This document shows, in pieces, positions 47,795 to 56,377 of a DNA stretch of 64,000 nucleotides. The notes below the pieces were generated by a model. It saw only the letters and a program-made list of their open reading frames with translations, was not told the DNA's origin and did not search any database. The position numbers were made by a program, and so were the translations under genes. Position 1 is the stretch's first letter. Each line of letters begins with the position of its first letter. The DNA is from Streptomyces lienomycini (GTDB lineage: Bacteria; Actinomycetota; Actinomycetes; Streptomycetales; Streptomycetaceae): assembly GCF_027947595.1 (NCBI RefSeq), contig NZ_CP116257.1, positions 4,836,001 to 4,900,000 on the forward strand, written 5' to 3'.

Positions 47795-48551
47795 GCGCCG
47801 TCCGGACGGCCCTCGGGGACGTGCCCGCCGGGGAGCTGGGGGTGTGCGACGCTCACGACCACCTGTTCTTCGCCGGCCCCCGGCTGCCCGGCGAGGAGTT
47901 GCACGACACGGCTGCCGCGCGTGCGGAGCCGGCCTCGTGGCGGGAGTGGGGCGGCGGCGCGGTGGTGCGGTGGACGCCGTACGGTCTGCGTCGGCGGGCC
48001 GCCGGTCTGCCGGCCTGTCCCGGGAGACCGGTGTGCATGTGGTCGCCGCGACGGGGCTCCACAGGAACGCCGCTACGACGAGGGGTCCTCGCCGGGCCGA
48101 GGGGCCGGGCCGCCGACGTCTTCGCCGCCGAACTGACGCGGGGCACCGGGACGTCGGGCGTGCGCGCGGGGCTGATCAAGGTGGCGGGCGGTTTCCATGA
48201 GCGGCTCGACGCGCTCGGGCGGGCCGTCCACGACGCCCTCGTCGAGACCCTCGGCATCCCGCCCGACGACCGTTTCCAGGTCCTGACCGCCCACGACGCC
48301 GCCCGGAGCACCCTGCGCCACGGCGACTGCCTCGGCGTGCACCGGGACGAGGACATCGTCTTCGTGGCGATCACGTTGCGCGCGGGGCGGACGACCGGAC
48401 GGAAGCAGGCGCTGTACCGCCGGATCGCTCAACTCGCCGAGGAGTACGCGGGGACAGCCCCAACGTCTTCGTCACCCTGACCGAGAACACCTCCGCGGAC
48501 TGGTCGCTGGGCAACGGGCTCGCGCAGTACGTAGGGTCGGGATCATGCTGA
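47791..48551 (+). pseudogene. Chimeric phosphotriesterase-like / tautomerase pseudogene
   Basis: The front half derives from a phosphotriesterase-related amidohydrolase: VPAGELGVCDAHDHLFFAGP with the metal HxH, then, after shifts between all three frames near 48000-48110 (LSRETGVHVVAATGLHRN in one, RYDEG in another), ADVFAAELTRGTGTSGVRAG and LIKVAGGFH. It then switches directly into a tautomerase (ERLDALGRAVHDALVETLGI, RFQVLTAHD, FVAITLRAGRTTGRKQALYR). A further one-base shift near 48450 moves the tautomerase end (VFVTLTENTSADWSLGNG) out of frame. Neither enzyme can be complete. Confidence 0.75.
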
Positions 48552-48943
48552 GACTCGGAATCCCCGTCATCGGTGTCACGGACGTCCCCCGCGCGGTGGC
48601 CTTCTGGACGGCGGCTCTGCCCCTGGTCGCCGCGGAGGAGTGGAGCAGCGAGACGTGGCGCACGCTCGTGTACGCGGACGGCTCCGGGCGTGCCCTCGGA
48701 CTGCTGCGCAGCGACTCACCGCCCGAGCCGCGCCCCCGTCTCCACCTCGACCTGTTCACGGACTCGGCCGAGGAGCAGCGGGAGGAGGTGCGGCGGCTGA
48801 TCGGTCTCGGCGCGCGGGCCGTGGAGTGGGACCTCTACCCGCCCGACCCCGACTTCGTCGTCCTGGCGGACCCGGACGGCAACATCTTCTGCGTCGTCGA
48901 CCTCAGCCACGCCCCGAGCGGCGGCGACCGGCCCACGGCCTAG
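48545..48943 (+). CDS. VOC-family (glyoxalase/bleomycin-resistance fold) protein, 132 aa
   Basis: Small metal-binding or ligand-binding protein: GIPVIGVTDVPRAVAFWTAA at the N-terminus, RLHLDLFTDSAEEQREEVRR in the middle and FVVLADPDGNIFCVVDLSHA at the end, where DPDGN is the family signature. Normal length. The ATG at 48545 overlaps the end of the tautomerase remnant. Substrate not predictable. Confidence 0.9.
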   Translation: MLRLGIPVIGVTDVPRAVAFWTAALPLVAAEEWSSETWRTLVYADGSGRALGLLRSDSPPEPRPRLHLDLFTDSAEEQREEVRRLIGLGARAVEWDLYPPDPDFVVLADPDGNIFCVVDLSHAPSGGDRPTA

Positions 48944-48960
48944 AGGGCACGTCCGGTTCG

Positions 48961-50199
48961 CTACGCCGGCACGCCCAGCGGATCGTCCAGGACCGGCTGC
49001 CAGGCCAACTCCGCCGCGCCGACCAGGCTGTTGTGGTCGAGGCCGCAGGGCAGGATCGGCACGCCGCCGCTCTGTCCCCACAGGCTGCGGTCGGCGACGA
49101 CCGCGCGCAGCCGCTCGGGGTCGGCGTCGAGGAGCGCCCGGTGCAGTCCGCCGAGGACGACGCGGTCGGGGTTGAGGATGTTCACCAGACCGGCCAGGCC
49201 CAGGCCGAGGCGGTCGATGAGGGTCTCGGTGGCGGCCCGGACCGCCGGGTCGGCGTAGTGCTCGCGGATCAGGTCGTAGGACTGCTGGAGCAGGGACACC
49301 TCGGGTCCCGGCTCGCGGCCGGCCGCGGTGAGGAAGGCCAGCGGGTCGGTCTCGACGTCCAGGCAGCCGTGGCTGCCGCAGTAGCAGGGGCGGCCCGCGG
49401 GGTTGACGGTGAGGTGCCCGACCTCCAGGGCGAGGCCCGAACTTCCGGTGTGCAGGCGGCCGTCGAGGACCAAAGCGCCGCCGACCCCGCGGTGGCCGGT
49501 GGCCACGCACAGCAGGTCGCGGGCGCCGCGTCCGGCGCCGTGGCGGTGTTCGGCCAGCGCCGCGAGGTTGACGTCGTTCGCGGCGAAGGCGGGGCCCTCG
49601 ATTCCCGCGGCGCGCACCTGCTGCGCGAAGATCTCCCGCACGGGCGCTCCGGCCGGCCAGGCCAGGTGCAGCGGGTTCAGGGCCAGACCGTCCGGCTCCG
49701 CGACCGCGGACGGCACGGCGAGTCCCGCGCCGACGCAGCGCCGCCCGGTCTCCCGCAGGAGCTGAGCGCCCGTCTCGACGACCGAGCCCAGCACCTTCGC
49801 CGGGTCGGCGTCGACGACCTCGCAGCCGGGCGCGGTGGCGACGATCCGGCCGCCCAGACCGACCAGGGCGGCCCGGAAGCCGTCGGCGTGGACCTGCGCG
49901 GCGAGGGCGACGGGCCCGTCCTCCGCAACCGAGAGGCGGTGCGAGGGGCGGCCCTGCGAGCCGGCCGCCGCGCCGGGCCTGGCGTCCACCCGGATCAGGC
50001 CGAGCGCCTCCAGTTCGGCGGCGACCGCACCGGCCGTGGCCCGGGTCACGCCCAGTTCCGCGGTGAGGACGGCCCGGGTGGGGGCTCGTCCGGTGTGCAC
50101 GAGCTCCAACGCGGGTCCGAGCGCGCCGCGCCCCCGGTCCAGCCGCGTCCTCGAGGTGGTCCCTTCCCCCGCCGCCCGGGGGTCCGCCTTGCCGCTCAT
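48961..50199 (-). CDS. ROK-family transcriptional regulator, 412 aa
   Basis: Sugar-responsive repressor of the NagC/XylR type. The winged helix is APTRAVLTAELGVTRATAGA plus VAAELEALGLIRVD. The ROK sugar-kinase-like domain shows GAGLAVPSAVAEPDG, ALEVGHLTVNPAGRPCYCGS and the zinc motif CYCGSHGCLDVETD. The location about 3 kb from an amino-sugar locus could mean a role there, though the intervening genes are unrelated. Start ATG 50199. Confidence 0.92.
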   Translation of the reverse strand: MSGKADPRAAGEGTTSRTRLDRGRGALGPALELVHTGRAPTRAVLTAELGVTRATAGAVAAELEALGLIRVDARPGAAAGSQGRPSHRLSVAEDGPVALAAQVHADGFRAALVGLGGRIVATAPGCEVVDADPAKVLGSVVETGAQLLRETGRRCVGAGLAVPSAVAEPDGLALNPLHLAWPAGAPVREIFAQQVRAAGIEGPAFAANDVNLAALAEHRHGAGRGARDLLCVATGHRGVGGALVLDGRLHTGSSGLALEVGHLTVNPAGRPCYCGSHGCLDVETDPLAFLTAAGREPGPEVSLLQQSYDLIREHYADPAVRAATETLIDRLGLGLAGLVNILNPDRVVLGGLHRALLDADPERLRAVVADRSLWGQSGGVPILPCGLDHNSLVGAAELAWQPVLDDPLGVPA

Positions 50200-50236
50200 G
50201 AGGGCGAGTCTCCCATGATCCGTCCGGGGCGCGGGC

Positions 50237-50887
50237 CTAGAGGCCGCTGACCGGGAGCGTGATGTTCAGCCGCCCGGTGAGTCCCAACTCGGGCGGCGCG
50301 GTGCCCGGGTGCACCCTCGGTACCCCGTGGTGGGCGAGCCGGGAGGGGCCGCCGAAGACGAAGAGGTCCCCGCTGCGCAGCTCGGTGTCGGTGTAGGGGC
50401 GGGTGCGGGTCCCGGGGTTGCCGAAGCGGAAGACGCAGGTGTCGCCGAGGCTCAGGGAGACCACGGGGGCGTCGGAGCGCTCGTCCGCGTCGCGGTGCAT
50501 GCCCATGCGGGCGTCGGCGTCGTAGAAGTTGATCAGCGCGACGTCGTACGGGGCCGCCGCCACCGCCTCGGCGCCGAGCGCGTCGGCCACCGCGCGGCGG
50601 GCGAGGTCGTCGAGCCGGGCAGGGAAGGGCTTGACCGGGGCGCCGTCGCAGTCGACGGCGGTGGGGGCGTAGCCGTACGGGTACCAGTGCCGGCCGAGGC
50701 AGACCTGCCGGGCGGTCATGGTGCCGCCGCCCGGGGTGCGCACCGTGCGCAGTCCGGCGGGCGGGCGGGCCCAGGCGCGGCAGGCGTCCAGCAGCTCGCG
50801 CTGCCGTTCCGCGTCCAGCCAGTCCGGCGCGTGGACGGCGCCGGGCGCGGTCGCGGTACGGGTCCTGGGGAACAGCTCGGCGTCCAT
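50237..50887 (-). CDS. AlkB-family 2-oxoglutarate/Fe(II) dioxygenase, 216 aa
   Basis: DNA-repair type demethylase. The iron ligands are in MGMHRDADERSDAPVVSLSL (HxD) and RLAHHGVPRV (second His); the 2-oxoglutarate Arg is in GRLNITLPVSGL. LINFYDADARMG precedes the HxD as in E. coli AlkB. The start at 50887 (MDAELFPR) gives normal length. The gene is upstream of the ROK regulator in the same direction with 37 bases between. Confidence 0.9.
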   Translation of the reverse strand: MDAELFPRTRTATAPGAVHAPDWLDAERQRELLDACRAWARPPAGLRTVRTPGGGTMTARQVCLGRHWYPYGYAPTAVDCDGAPVKPFPARLDDLARRAVADALGAEAVAAAPYDVALINFYDADARMGMHRDADERSDAPVVSLSLGDTCVFRFGNPGTRTRPYTDTELRSGDLFVFGGPSRLAHHGVPRVHPGTAPPELGLTGRLNITLPVSGL

Positions 50888-50964
50888 GCCCCCATCGTGC
50901 ACCGCGCCCGCCCGCGCCGGGCGCGACCGGTGCTGAGCTGCGGCTCGGCTAGCCTGGGCACACG

Positions 50965-52158
50965 ATGAACGACCGCAGCATGAGCGACCGCAGCAGCAAC
51001 GACCGCGGCGTCCGCGACGACCGGATGACGACGCCCTGGGGCGAGCACGTGCTGTCCCGCTTCCCCGAGGACCCGCGCGACCGGCTCCGTGCGTGGGACG
51101 CCTCCGACGAGTACCTGCTGGGCCACCTCGCGGAGCGGGAGGTCCCGCTCGACGGTACGGTCGTGGTCGTCGGCGACCGCTGGGGGGCGCTGGTGACGGC
51201 GCTGGCCGCGCACCGGCCGGTGCAGATCACCGACTCCCACCTCACGCGGGAGGCGACGCGGGCCAACCTGGAGCGCGGCGGCGTGGCGCCGGGCTCGGTG
51301 CGCCTGCTCACCACGCAGGATCCGCCGCCGGAACGGGTCGACGTACTGCTGGTGCGGGTGCCGAAGAGCCTGGCGCTGCTGGAGGACCAGCTGCTGCGGC
51401 TGGCGCCCGCGCTGCACGGGGGCACGGTCGTGGTGGGCACCGGGATGGTGAAGGAGATCCACACCTCGACGCTCCGGTTGTTCGAGCGGATCGTCGGACC
51501 GACCCGCACCTCCCTGGCGGTGAAGAAGGCCCGGCTGATCTTCTCCGAGCCCGATCCCGCGCTGAAGCGGCCGGCCAACCCGTGGCCCCTCGGCTACCGG
51601 CTCCCCGACGACGTCGGGCCGCTCTCCGGCCGTCCCGTCGTCAACCACGCGGGTGTCTTCTGCGCCGACCGGCTCGACATCGGCACCCGGTTCTTCCTCC
51701 GGCACCTGCCGGACCCCGGGGGCTTCCGGCGGGTGGTGGACCTCGGCTGCGGCAACGGTGTGGTCGGCACGGCCGTGGCACTGGCCGATCCGGACGCCGA
51801 GGTGCTCTTCACCGACGAGTCGTTCCAGGCCGTGGCCTCGGCCGAGGCCACGTACCGGGCGAACGAGGCCGCGGGCCGGGCTCAGTTCCGGGTCGGCGAC
51901 GGGCTGGCCGGGGTGCCGGACGGCGGTGTGGACCTGGTGCTCAACAACCCGCCGTTCCACTCCCACCAGGCGACGACCGACGCCACGGCGTACCGGATGT
52001 TCACCGGGGCGCGGCGGGCACTGCGCCCCGGCGGTGAACTGTGGGTGGTCGGCAACCGGCACCTCGGTTACCACGTGAAACTGAGGCGCCTGTTCGGCAA
52101 CAGCCATCTGGTGGCGGGCGACCGGAAGTTCGTGGTGCTGAAGGCGGTCAGGGAGTAG
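50965..52158 (+). CDS. RlmG/RsmC-like rRNA guanine-N2 methyltransferase, 397 aa
   Basis: SAM-dependent methyltransferase with a duplicated fold. The inactive N-terminal half (about residues 20-210, VVVVGDRWGALVTALAAHRP) precedes an active C-terminal half with VVDLGCGNGVVGTAVALADP and the substrate motif DLVLNNPPFHSHQATTD. RlmG modifies 23S rRNA. The first 20 residues are rich in Asp, Arg and Ser and may be non-native: ATG 51025 (MTTPWGEH) would give the E. coli-like length of about 377. The last 11 bases overlap the converging aldolase gene. Confidence 0.85.
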   Translation: MNDRSMSDRSSNDRGVRDDRMTTPWGEHVLSRFPEDPRDRLRAWDASDEYLLGHLAEREVPLDGTVVVVGDRWGALVTALAAHRPVQITDSHLTREATRANLERGGVAPGSVRLLTTQDPPPERVDVLLVRVPKSLALLEDQLLRLAPALHGGTVVVGTGMVKEIHTSTLRLFERIVGPTRTSLAVKKARLIFSEPDPALKRPANPWPLGYRLPDDVGPLSGRPVVNHAGVFCADRLDIGTRFFLRHLPDPGGFRRVVDLGCGNGVVGTAVALADPDAEVLFTDESFQAVASAEATYRANEAAGRAQFRVGDGLAGVPDGGVDLVLNNPPFHSHQATTDATAYRMFTGARRALRPGGELWVVGNRHLGYHVKLRRLFGNSHLVAGDRKFVVLKAVRE

Positions 52159-53041
52159 CCGCCGGAGCGGTTGTGGGAGCCGCGGGGGTGTCCCGGGCGA
52201 CCACCTGGATGATCGTCGCCACCGTGCGGGCCATGGCCTCCCTTCCGGCGGTGAGGTAGCCGCGTGAGTCGACCGCGTCGGGACGGGCGGCCAGGTGCTC
52301 CCTGATGGCGCCGGTCATGGCGATGTTGAGCGCGGTGCCGACGTTGACCTTGGCGATGCCGCCCGCGACGGCCGCGGTGAGTTCGCCGTCGGGGACGCCT
52401 GAGGAGCCGTGCAGGACGAGGGGCACGTCCAGGGCGCCGGACAGTTCCTTGAGCAGGTCGTGGTCGAGGGCCGCGGTGCGCGTGGTCATGGCGTGGGAGC
52501 TGCCGACGGCGACGGCCAGGGCGTCCACGCCGGAGTCGGCCACGTAGGCGCGCGCCTCGGCCGGGTCGGTGCGGGCGCCGGGGGCGTGGGCGTCGAGCGG
52601 CGGTGCGCCGTTCTTGCCGCCGACCTCTCCCAACTCCGCCTCGATCCACAGGCCCTGGGAGTGGGCCCAGTCGGCGGCGGCCCGGGTCGCCGCGAGGTTC
52701 TCCGCGTACGGCAGCCGGGCGGCGTCGTACATGACGGAGCTGAACCCGGCGTCCGCGGCACGGCGCAGCAGGCTGTCGCTCTGCACGTGGTCGAAGTGCA
52801 GGGCGACGGGCACGGCGGCGCCCTCGGCGGCGGCGACGGCCGCGCGGGCCAGGGGCAGCAGGCGGCCGTAGCGGTACTTCACGGCGTTCTCGCTGACCTG
52901 GAGGACGACGGGCGTGCGCACGGACTCGGCGCCGGCGACGACGGCCTCGACGTGCTCCAGGGTGATGACGTTGAAGGCGGCGACGGCGGAGCGGTCGGCC
53001 GCGGCACGGCCGACCAGGTCGCCGGTGGTGGCGAGGGGCAC
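52148..53041 (-). CDS. Class II fructose/tagatose-bisphosphate-type aldolase, 297 aa
   Basis: Zinc-dependent aldolase of the KbaY/GatY/FbaA family. AVAAFNVITLEHVEAVVAGA begins the barrel, VPVALHFDHVQSDSLLRRAA holds zinc ligand His and the catalytic Asp, EAELGEVGGKNGA follows, and the phosphate sites are VLHGSSGVPDGEL and KVNVGTALNIA. Coupling with an AgaS-like SIS isomerase and an AgaR-like regulator suggests cleavage of tagatose-1,6-bisphosphate or a related ketose phosphate from amino-sugar breakdown. GTG start at 53041. Confidence 0.88.
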   Translation of the reverse strand: MPLATTGDLVGRAAADRSAVAAFNVITLEHVEAVVAGAESVRTPVVLQVSENAVKYRYGRLLPLARAAVAAAEGAAVPVALHFDHVQSDSLLRRAADAGFSSVMYDAARLPYAENLAATRAAADWAHSQGLWIEAELGEVGGKNGAPPLDAHAPGARTDPAEARAYVADSGVDALAVAVGSSHAMTTRTAALDHDLLKELSGALDVPLVLHGSSGVPDGELTAAVAGGIAKVNVGTALNIAMTGAIREHLAARPDAVDSRGYLTAGREAMARTVATIIQVVARDTPAAPTTAPAATP

Positions 53042-53073
53042 GGTCTGTTCCTATCCGGCTTCGGGGGCGGGCG

Positions 53074-53955
53074 TCAGGGGGCGAGGATCACCGAACGGGT
53101 CAGGTGGCGCGGACGGTCCGGGTCGAGGCCGCGGGCGGTGGCGACGGCGACGGCGAGCCGCTGGGCACGCACCAGTTCGGCCAGCGGGTCCAGCTCGCCG
53201 GGCACCCACATCGCGCCGGTCTCCCGGACCTGCTCGGGCAGTCCCTCGGGCGCCTCGCCGAACATCCAGGTCGCCGTGCCCGCGGTGCTGATGCTGATGG
53301 GGCCGTGCCGGTACTCCATCGCCGGGTAGGCCTCCGTCCAGGACAGGGAGGCCTCGCGCATCTTCAGGCCCGCCTCGTTGGCCAGTCCGACGGTCCAGCC
53401 CCGGCCGAGGAAGGTGAACTGGGTGCGCTCGACCAGCCCTTCGGGAAGCTCGGCGGCGAGCGCGGCCCTGGCGTCGGCGACGACCGCGTCGGTGTGCAGG
53501 CCCAGGTGGGCGCGGAGCAGGGTGAGCGCGGTGGTCGCGAACCGCGTCTGCACGACCGAACGCTCGTCCGCGAAGTCGAGGACGACCACGTCGTCGGCGG
53601 CGGCCATCACCGGCGTCTGAGGATCGGCGGTGAGCGCGACGGTGCGGGTGCGCCCCTTCAGCTCCGTGAGCAGCGCCAGCACTTCGGTGGTGGTGCCCGA
53701 GCGGGTGAGGGCGACGACACGGTCGTACGCGCGGCCCCGCGGGAACTCGGAGGCGGCGAACGCGTCCGTCTCGCCCAGTCCCGCCTCCTCGCGCAGCGCG
53801 GCCACCGACTGCGCCATGAAGTACGAGGTGCCGCAGCCGACGATCGCCACCCGCTCCCCCGCCGCCGGCAGCGCCGCCGTGTGAACCGCCGCCTCGGCGG
53901 CGGCGCGCGTCCAGCACTCGGGCTGGCTGTTGAGCTCGTCCTCGACATACGTCAT
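53074..53955 (-). CDS. SIS-domain sugar-phosphate isomerase/deaminase (AgaS-like), 293 aa
   Basis: Two SIS domains without the glutaminase half of GlmS. The first has RVAIVGCGTSYFMAQSVAAL and VVALTRSGTTTEVLALLTEL; the second has FTFLGRGWTVGLANEAGLKM and EASLSWTEAYPAMEYRHGP. The last motif, with Glu before YRHGP, is typical of AgaS/GlmS-like isomerases. It likely deaminates or isomerises an amino-sugar phosphate before the aldolase step. The start at 53955 (MTYVEDEL) follows an AT-rich regulatory region. First gene of the operon. Confidence 0.88.
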   Translation of the reverse strand: MTYVEDELNSQPECWTRAAAEAAVHTAALPAAGERVAIVGCGTSYFMAQSVAALREEAGLGETDAFAASEFPRGRAYDRVVALTRSGTTTEVLALLTELKGRTRTVALTADPQTPVMAAADDVVVLDFADERSVVQTRFATTALTLLRAHLGLHTDAVVADARAALAAELPEGLVERTQFTFLGRGWTVGLANEAGLKMREASLSWTEAYPAMEYRHGPISISTAGTATWMFGEAPEGLPEQVRETGAMWVPGELDPLAELVRAQRLAVAVATARGLDPDRPRHLTRSVILAP

Positions 53956-53979
53956 GTCGCACACTCCCCGAAACACAGG

Positions 53980-54023
53980 TTGATTGTTCCTGCAAGATAT
54001 AGCGAGCTTTCGAGCACAATCAA
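53980..54023. promoter_or_regulatory. Inverted repeat in the divergent aga-like promoter region
   Basis: TTGATTGT (53980-53987) and ACAATCAA (54016-54023) are exact 8-bp inverted arms 28 bases apart, in an AT-rich island between the SIS gene and the DeoR gene. The halves could be separate DeoR binding sites bridged by a tetramer. The spacer includes AAGATATAG, a possible -10 element. Confidence 0.6.
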
Positions 54024-54084
54024 GCACTCCAGGGGATGAGTGCGGTGCGCTAGGGTCACGGAAGATCGAGGAACGGAGGCGCGG

Positions 54085-54864
54085 ATGTCGCGCGACGCCC
54101 GCTGGAAGGCGCTGCTGGAGCTGCTCGTCGAGCGCGGCCGGCTGGACGTCGAGGAGGCGGCCACCGAGTTGGAGGTCTCGGCCGCGACGATCCGCCGCGA
54201 CTTCGACCGGCTCGCCGAGCAGCAGATGCTCGTGCGCACGCGCGGCGGCGCGGTAGTGCACGGGGTGTCGTACGAGCTGCCGTTGCGCTACAAGACCGCC
54301 CGTCGCGCGTCGGAGAAGGAGCGTGTCGCGCAGGCGGTCGCCGCCCTGGTCGCGCCCGGCGAGGCGGTGGGACTGACCGGCGGCACGACCACCACGGAAG
54401 TGGCGCGCGCCCTGGCCGTGCGCGCCGACCTGGCCTCCGGCACCCCCGCGTTGACGGTGGTCACCAACGCGCTCAACATCGCCAACGAACTGGCCGTCCG
54501 GCCGCAGTTCAAGATCGTGGTGACCGGCGGCGTGGCCCGGGCTCAGTCGTACGAGCTGATCGGGCCGCTCGCGGACGGGGTACTCGGGCAGGTGACCCTC
54601 GACGTGGCGGTGCTGGGCGTCGTCGCCTTCGACGTGGCGCACGGTGCCGCGGCCCACGACGAGGCCGAGGCCGCGATCAACCGGCTGCTGTGCGAGCGCG
54701 CCGAGCGGGTGGTCGTGGCCGCCGACTCCAGCAAGCTGGGACGGCGGGCGTTCGCCCGGATCTGTGCGACCGAGGCGGTCGACACGCTGGTCACCGACGG
54801 CGCGGCCGACCCGGAACTGGTGGAGCGGTTCGAGGAGGCCGGGGTCCGGGTCGTCACGGCCTGA
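54085..54864 (+). CDS. DeoR-family repressor (AgaR-like) of the SIS/aldolase operon, 259 aa
   Basis: Helix-turn-helix RGRLDVEEAATELEVSAATI and RRDFDRLAEQQMLVRTRGGA, then a sugar-phosphate sensor domain with VGLTGGTTTTEVARALAV, VVTNALNIANELAVRPQ and VVVAADSSKLGRRAFARI. The ATG at 54085 has GGAACGGAGG upstream. Divergence from the SIS gene with an inverted repeat between makes it the likely regulator of that operon and of itself. Confidence 0.92.
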   Translation: MSRDARWKALLELLVERGRLDVEEAATELEVSAATIRRDFDRLAEQQMLVRTRGGAVVHGVSYELPLRYKTARRASEKERVAQAVAALVAPGEAVGLTGGTTTTEVARALAVRADLASGTPALTVVTNALNIANELAVRPQFKIVVTGGVARAQSYELIGPLADGVLGQVTLDVAVLGVVAFDVAHGAAAHDEAEAAINRLLCERAERVVVAADSSKLGRRAFARICATEAVDTLVTDGAADPELVERFEEAGVRVVTA

Positions 54865-55136
54865 GGAACCGCCGGATGACGGCGCCGCCGGCCGGTGCCC
54901 GGGGCCCCCGGTGCGCTCCGGCGTCGCGGCCGAGGCGGGCTCCGGCGGATCCGGCGCCGGTCCGGCCCGCCCGGTGAGCCAGGGCTGCGGGCCTCGCCCC
55001 CGGCCCGCGCACGGCCACCGCCCCCGCCCCACCGTCCCTTCCTCCACCGTCCCCCGGACGGGCCCCGCCCGCGCGCCGCCGGGTCCGGAGGCGGCCAGGA
55101 TGGCTCGGGTCCCCTCTCCCCGCGGAGCAGGAGCCC

Positions 55137-55892
55137 ATGACCGAACCGACCGACGCCGACGCCGACTCCGACGGCGACTCTGGCGGCCCGCGCACACCGG
55201 CCTCCGGACCGGAGCCCGCGCGCAGGTGGACCCGCGCCGCCGTGCTCGGGGACCTGCGTGCCGTGGACGGTGCGCTGTACGCGGCGGTGGCGGCCACGTC
55301 CACGCCCACGCTCGACCGGGTACTGCGGCGCCTGTCGAACGCCGCCGACCATTCGAAGGTCTCCCTCGGGATCGCCGCCGCGCTCGCCCTGTGCGGAACG
55401 CGGGCCCGCCGGGCCGCACTCGTCGGCGTGGGCGCGATCGCCGTGGCGTCGGCCTCGACGAACCTGCTGGGCAAGCGTCTGGTGCACCGGGCGCGACCGG
55501 ACCGGGAGGCGGCGCGGGTGACGGTGGACCGGTACGTGCCCATGCCCGCGTCGGCTTCGTTCCCCTCGGGGCACACGGCCTCGGCGGTCGCGTTCGCCAC
55601 GGCCGTCGGCGTCGTCCTGCCGGAGGCCGCCGTACCGCTCGGCGTGCTGGCGGGCGCCGTCGGCTACTCCCGGGTCCACACCGGTGTGCACTACCCCGGT
55701 GACGTCGCCGCGGGTGCGGTCCTGGGGATCGCCAGCGCGGCCGCCGCCCTGGCGGCAGCGACGTCCGCCCCGGTGACCGGCCGCGGGCCGGGGTCCGTCA
55801 GCCGAACACCTTCACGGCCTGGTAGTACGTCCACGCCGTGCTGTTGCAGGCGGCCCTGGTCGCGGTGCCGTAGCCGGCGCAGACCCGCTTGA
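55137..55892 (+). CDS. PAP2-family phosphatase, 251 aa
   Basis: Membrane phosphatidic-acid-type phosphatase. The three catalytic motifs are present: KRLVHRARPDR, FPSGHTASAVAFATA and SRVHTGVHYPGDVAAGAVLG. About four membrane segments surround them. The last 30 residues (after about 55800) are Ser/Arg/Pro/Cys-rich and antisense to the phospholipase A2 gene, so the stop has probably been lost or moved and the native protein may have been shorter. Start ATG 55137. Confidence 0.85.
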   Translation: MTEPTDADADSDGDSGGPRTPASGPEPARRWTRAAVLGDLRAVDGALYAAVAATSTPTLDRVLRRLSNAADHSKVSLGIAAALALCGTRARRAALVGVGAIAVASASTNLLGKRLVHRARPDREAARVTVDRYVPMPASASFPSGHTASAVAFATAVGVVLPEAAVPLGVLAGAVGYSRVHTGVHYPGDVAAGAVLGIASAAAALAAATSAPVTGRGPGSVSRTPSRPGSTSTPCCCRRPWSRCRSRRRPA

Positions 55893-56250
55893 GGTCCTCG
55901 TAGAAGGCGCTGTCGAGACGGGACTTGTTGGCGTCGAAGGTCCCGGCGTCCTTGTAGTTGCGGTAGCCGAAGTCGTGGCGCGCGCAGGAGGTGCTGAAGG
56001 GGAAGCCGAACGGGTTGTCCGGGGACGACGAGCAGTAGTCGGTGCTCCAGTCGAACCCGTAGGCGGACCAGGCGCTCTTGTTCGCCCGCGCGGCGGTCCA
56101 GGCGTTGTAGCTCGACGCGCTGGTCTGCGTCCAACCGGCCAGCACCCGCGCCTTGTCGGCGGGAACGGCGTCGGCGGTCGCGGCGGTGGCGACGACCGTG
56201 GTCACGGCCAGCGCGGCGGCGCCGAGTCCGGTGGCGAGTCTGCGGTGCAT
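55798..56250 (-). CDS. Secreted prokaryotic phospholipase A2, 150 aa
   Basis: Extracellular enzyme releasing the sn-2 fatty acid of phospholipids. The signal peptide (about residues 1-28, ending ADAVPA) leads to a mature protein very like the S. violaceoruber PLA2: SAWSAYGFDWSTDYCSSSPD, then FSTSCARHDFGYRNYKDAG with the catalytic His-Asp, SRLDSAFYEDLKRVC with the partner Asp, and a final TAWTYYQAVKVFG. Four Cys can form two disulfides. The start at 56250 is decided by GGAGGTG 6 bases upstream. Overlaps PAP2 tail to tail by 95 bases. Confidence 0.95.
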   Translation of the reverse strand: MHRRLATGLGAAALAVTTVVATAATADAVPADKARVLAGWTQTSASSYNAWTAARANKSAWSAYGFDWSTDYCSSSPDNPFGFPFSTSCARHDFGYRNYKDAGTFDANKSRLDSAFYEDLKRVCAGYGTATRAACNSTAWTYYQAVKVFG

Positions 56251-56377
56251 CCCACACCTCCATGAGGCCGCGGCCCGCCCCTCGGACCGCAGGTTCATGC
56301 CAAGATGATGCGCACCTCGACCCCCTGTTCACACCTCCCGCGCCCCAACGCGCCGTGAACGCTTCGGGTTTGCGCCG

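Noticed and set aside
54865..55136. A gene or RNA in the 272-base gap between the DeoR and PAP2 genes
   Set aside because: Only GC-rich sequence with multiple possible stems; no coding pattern and no recognisable RNA family.
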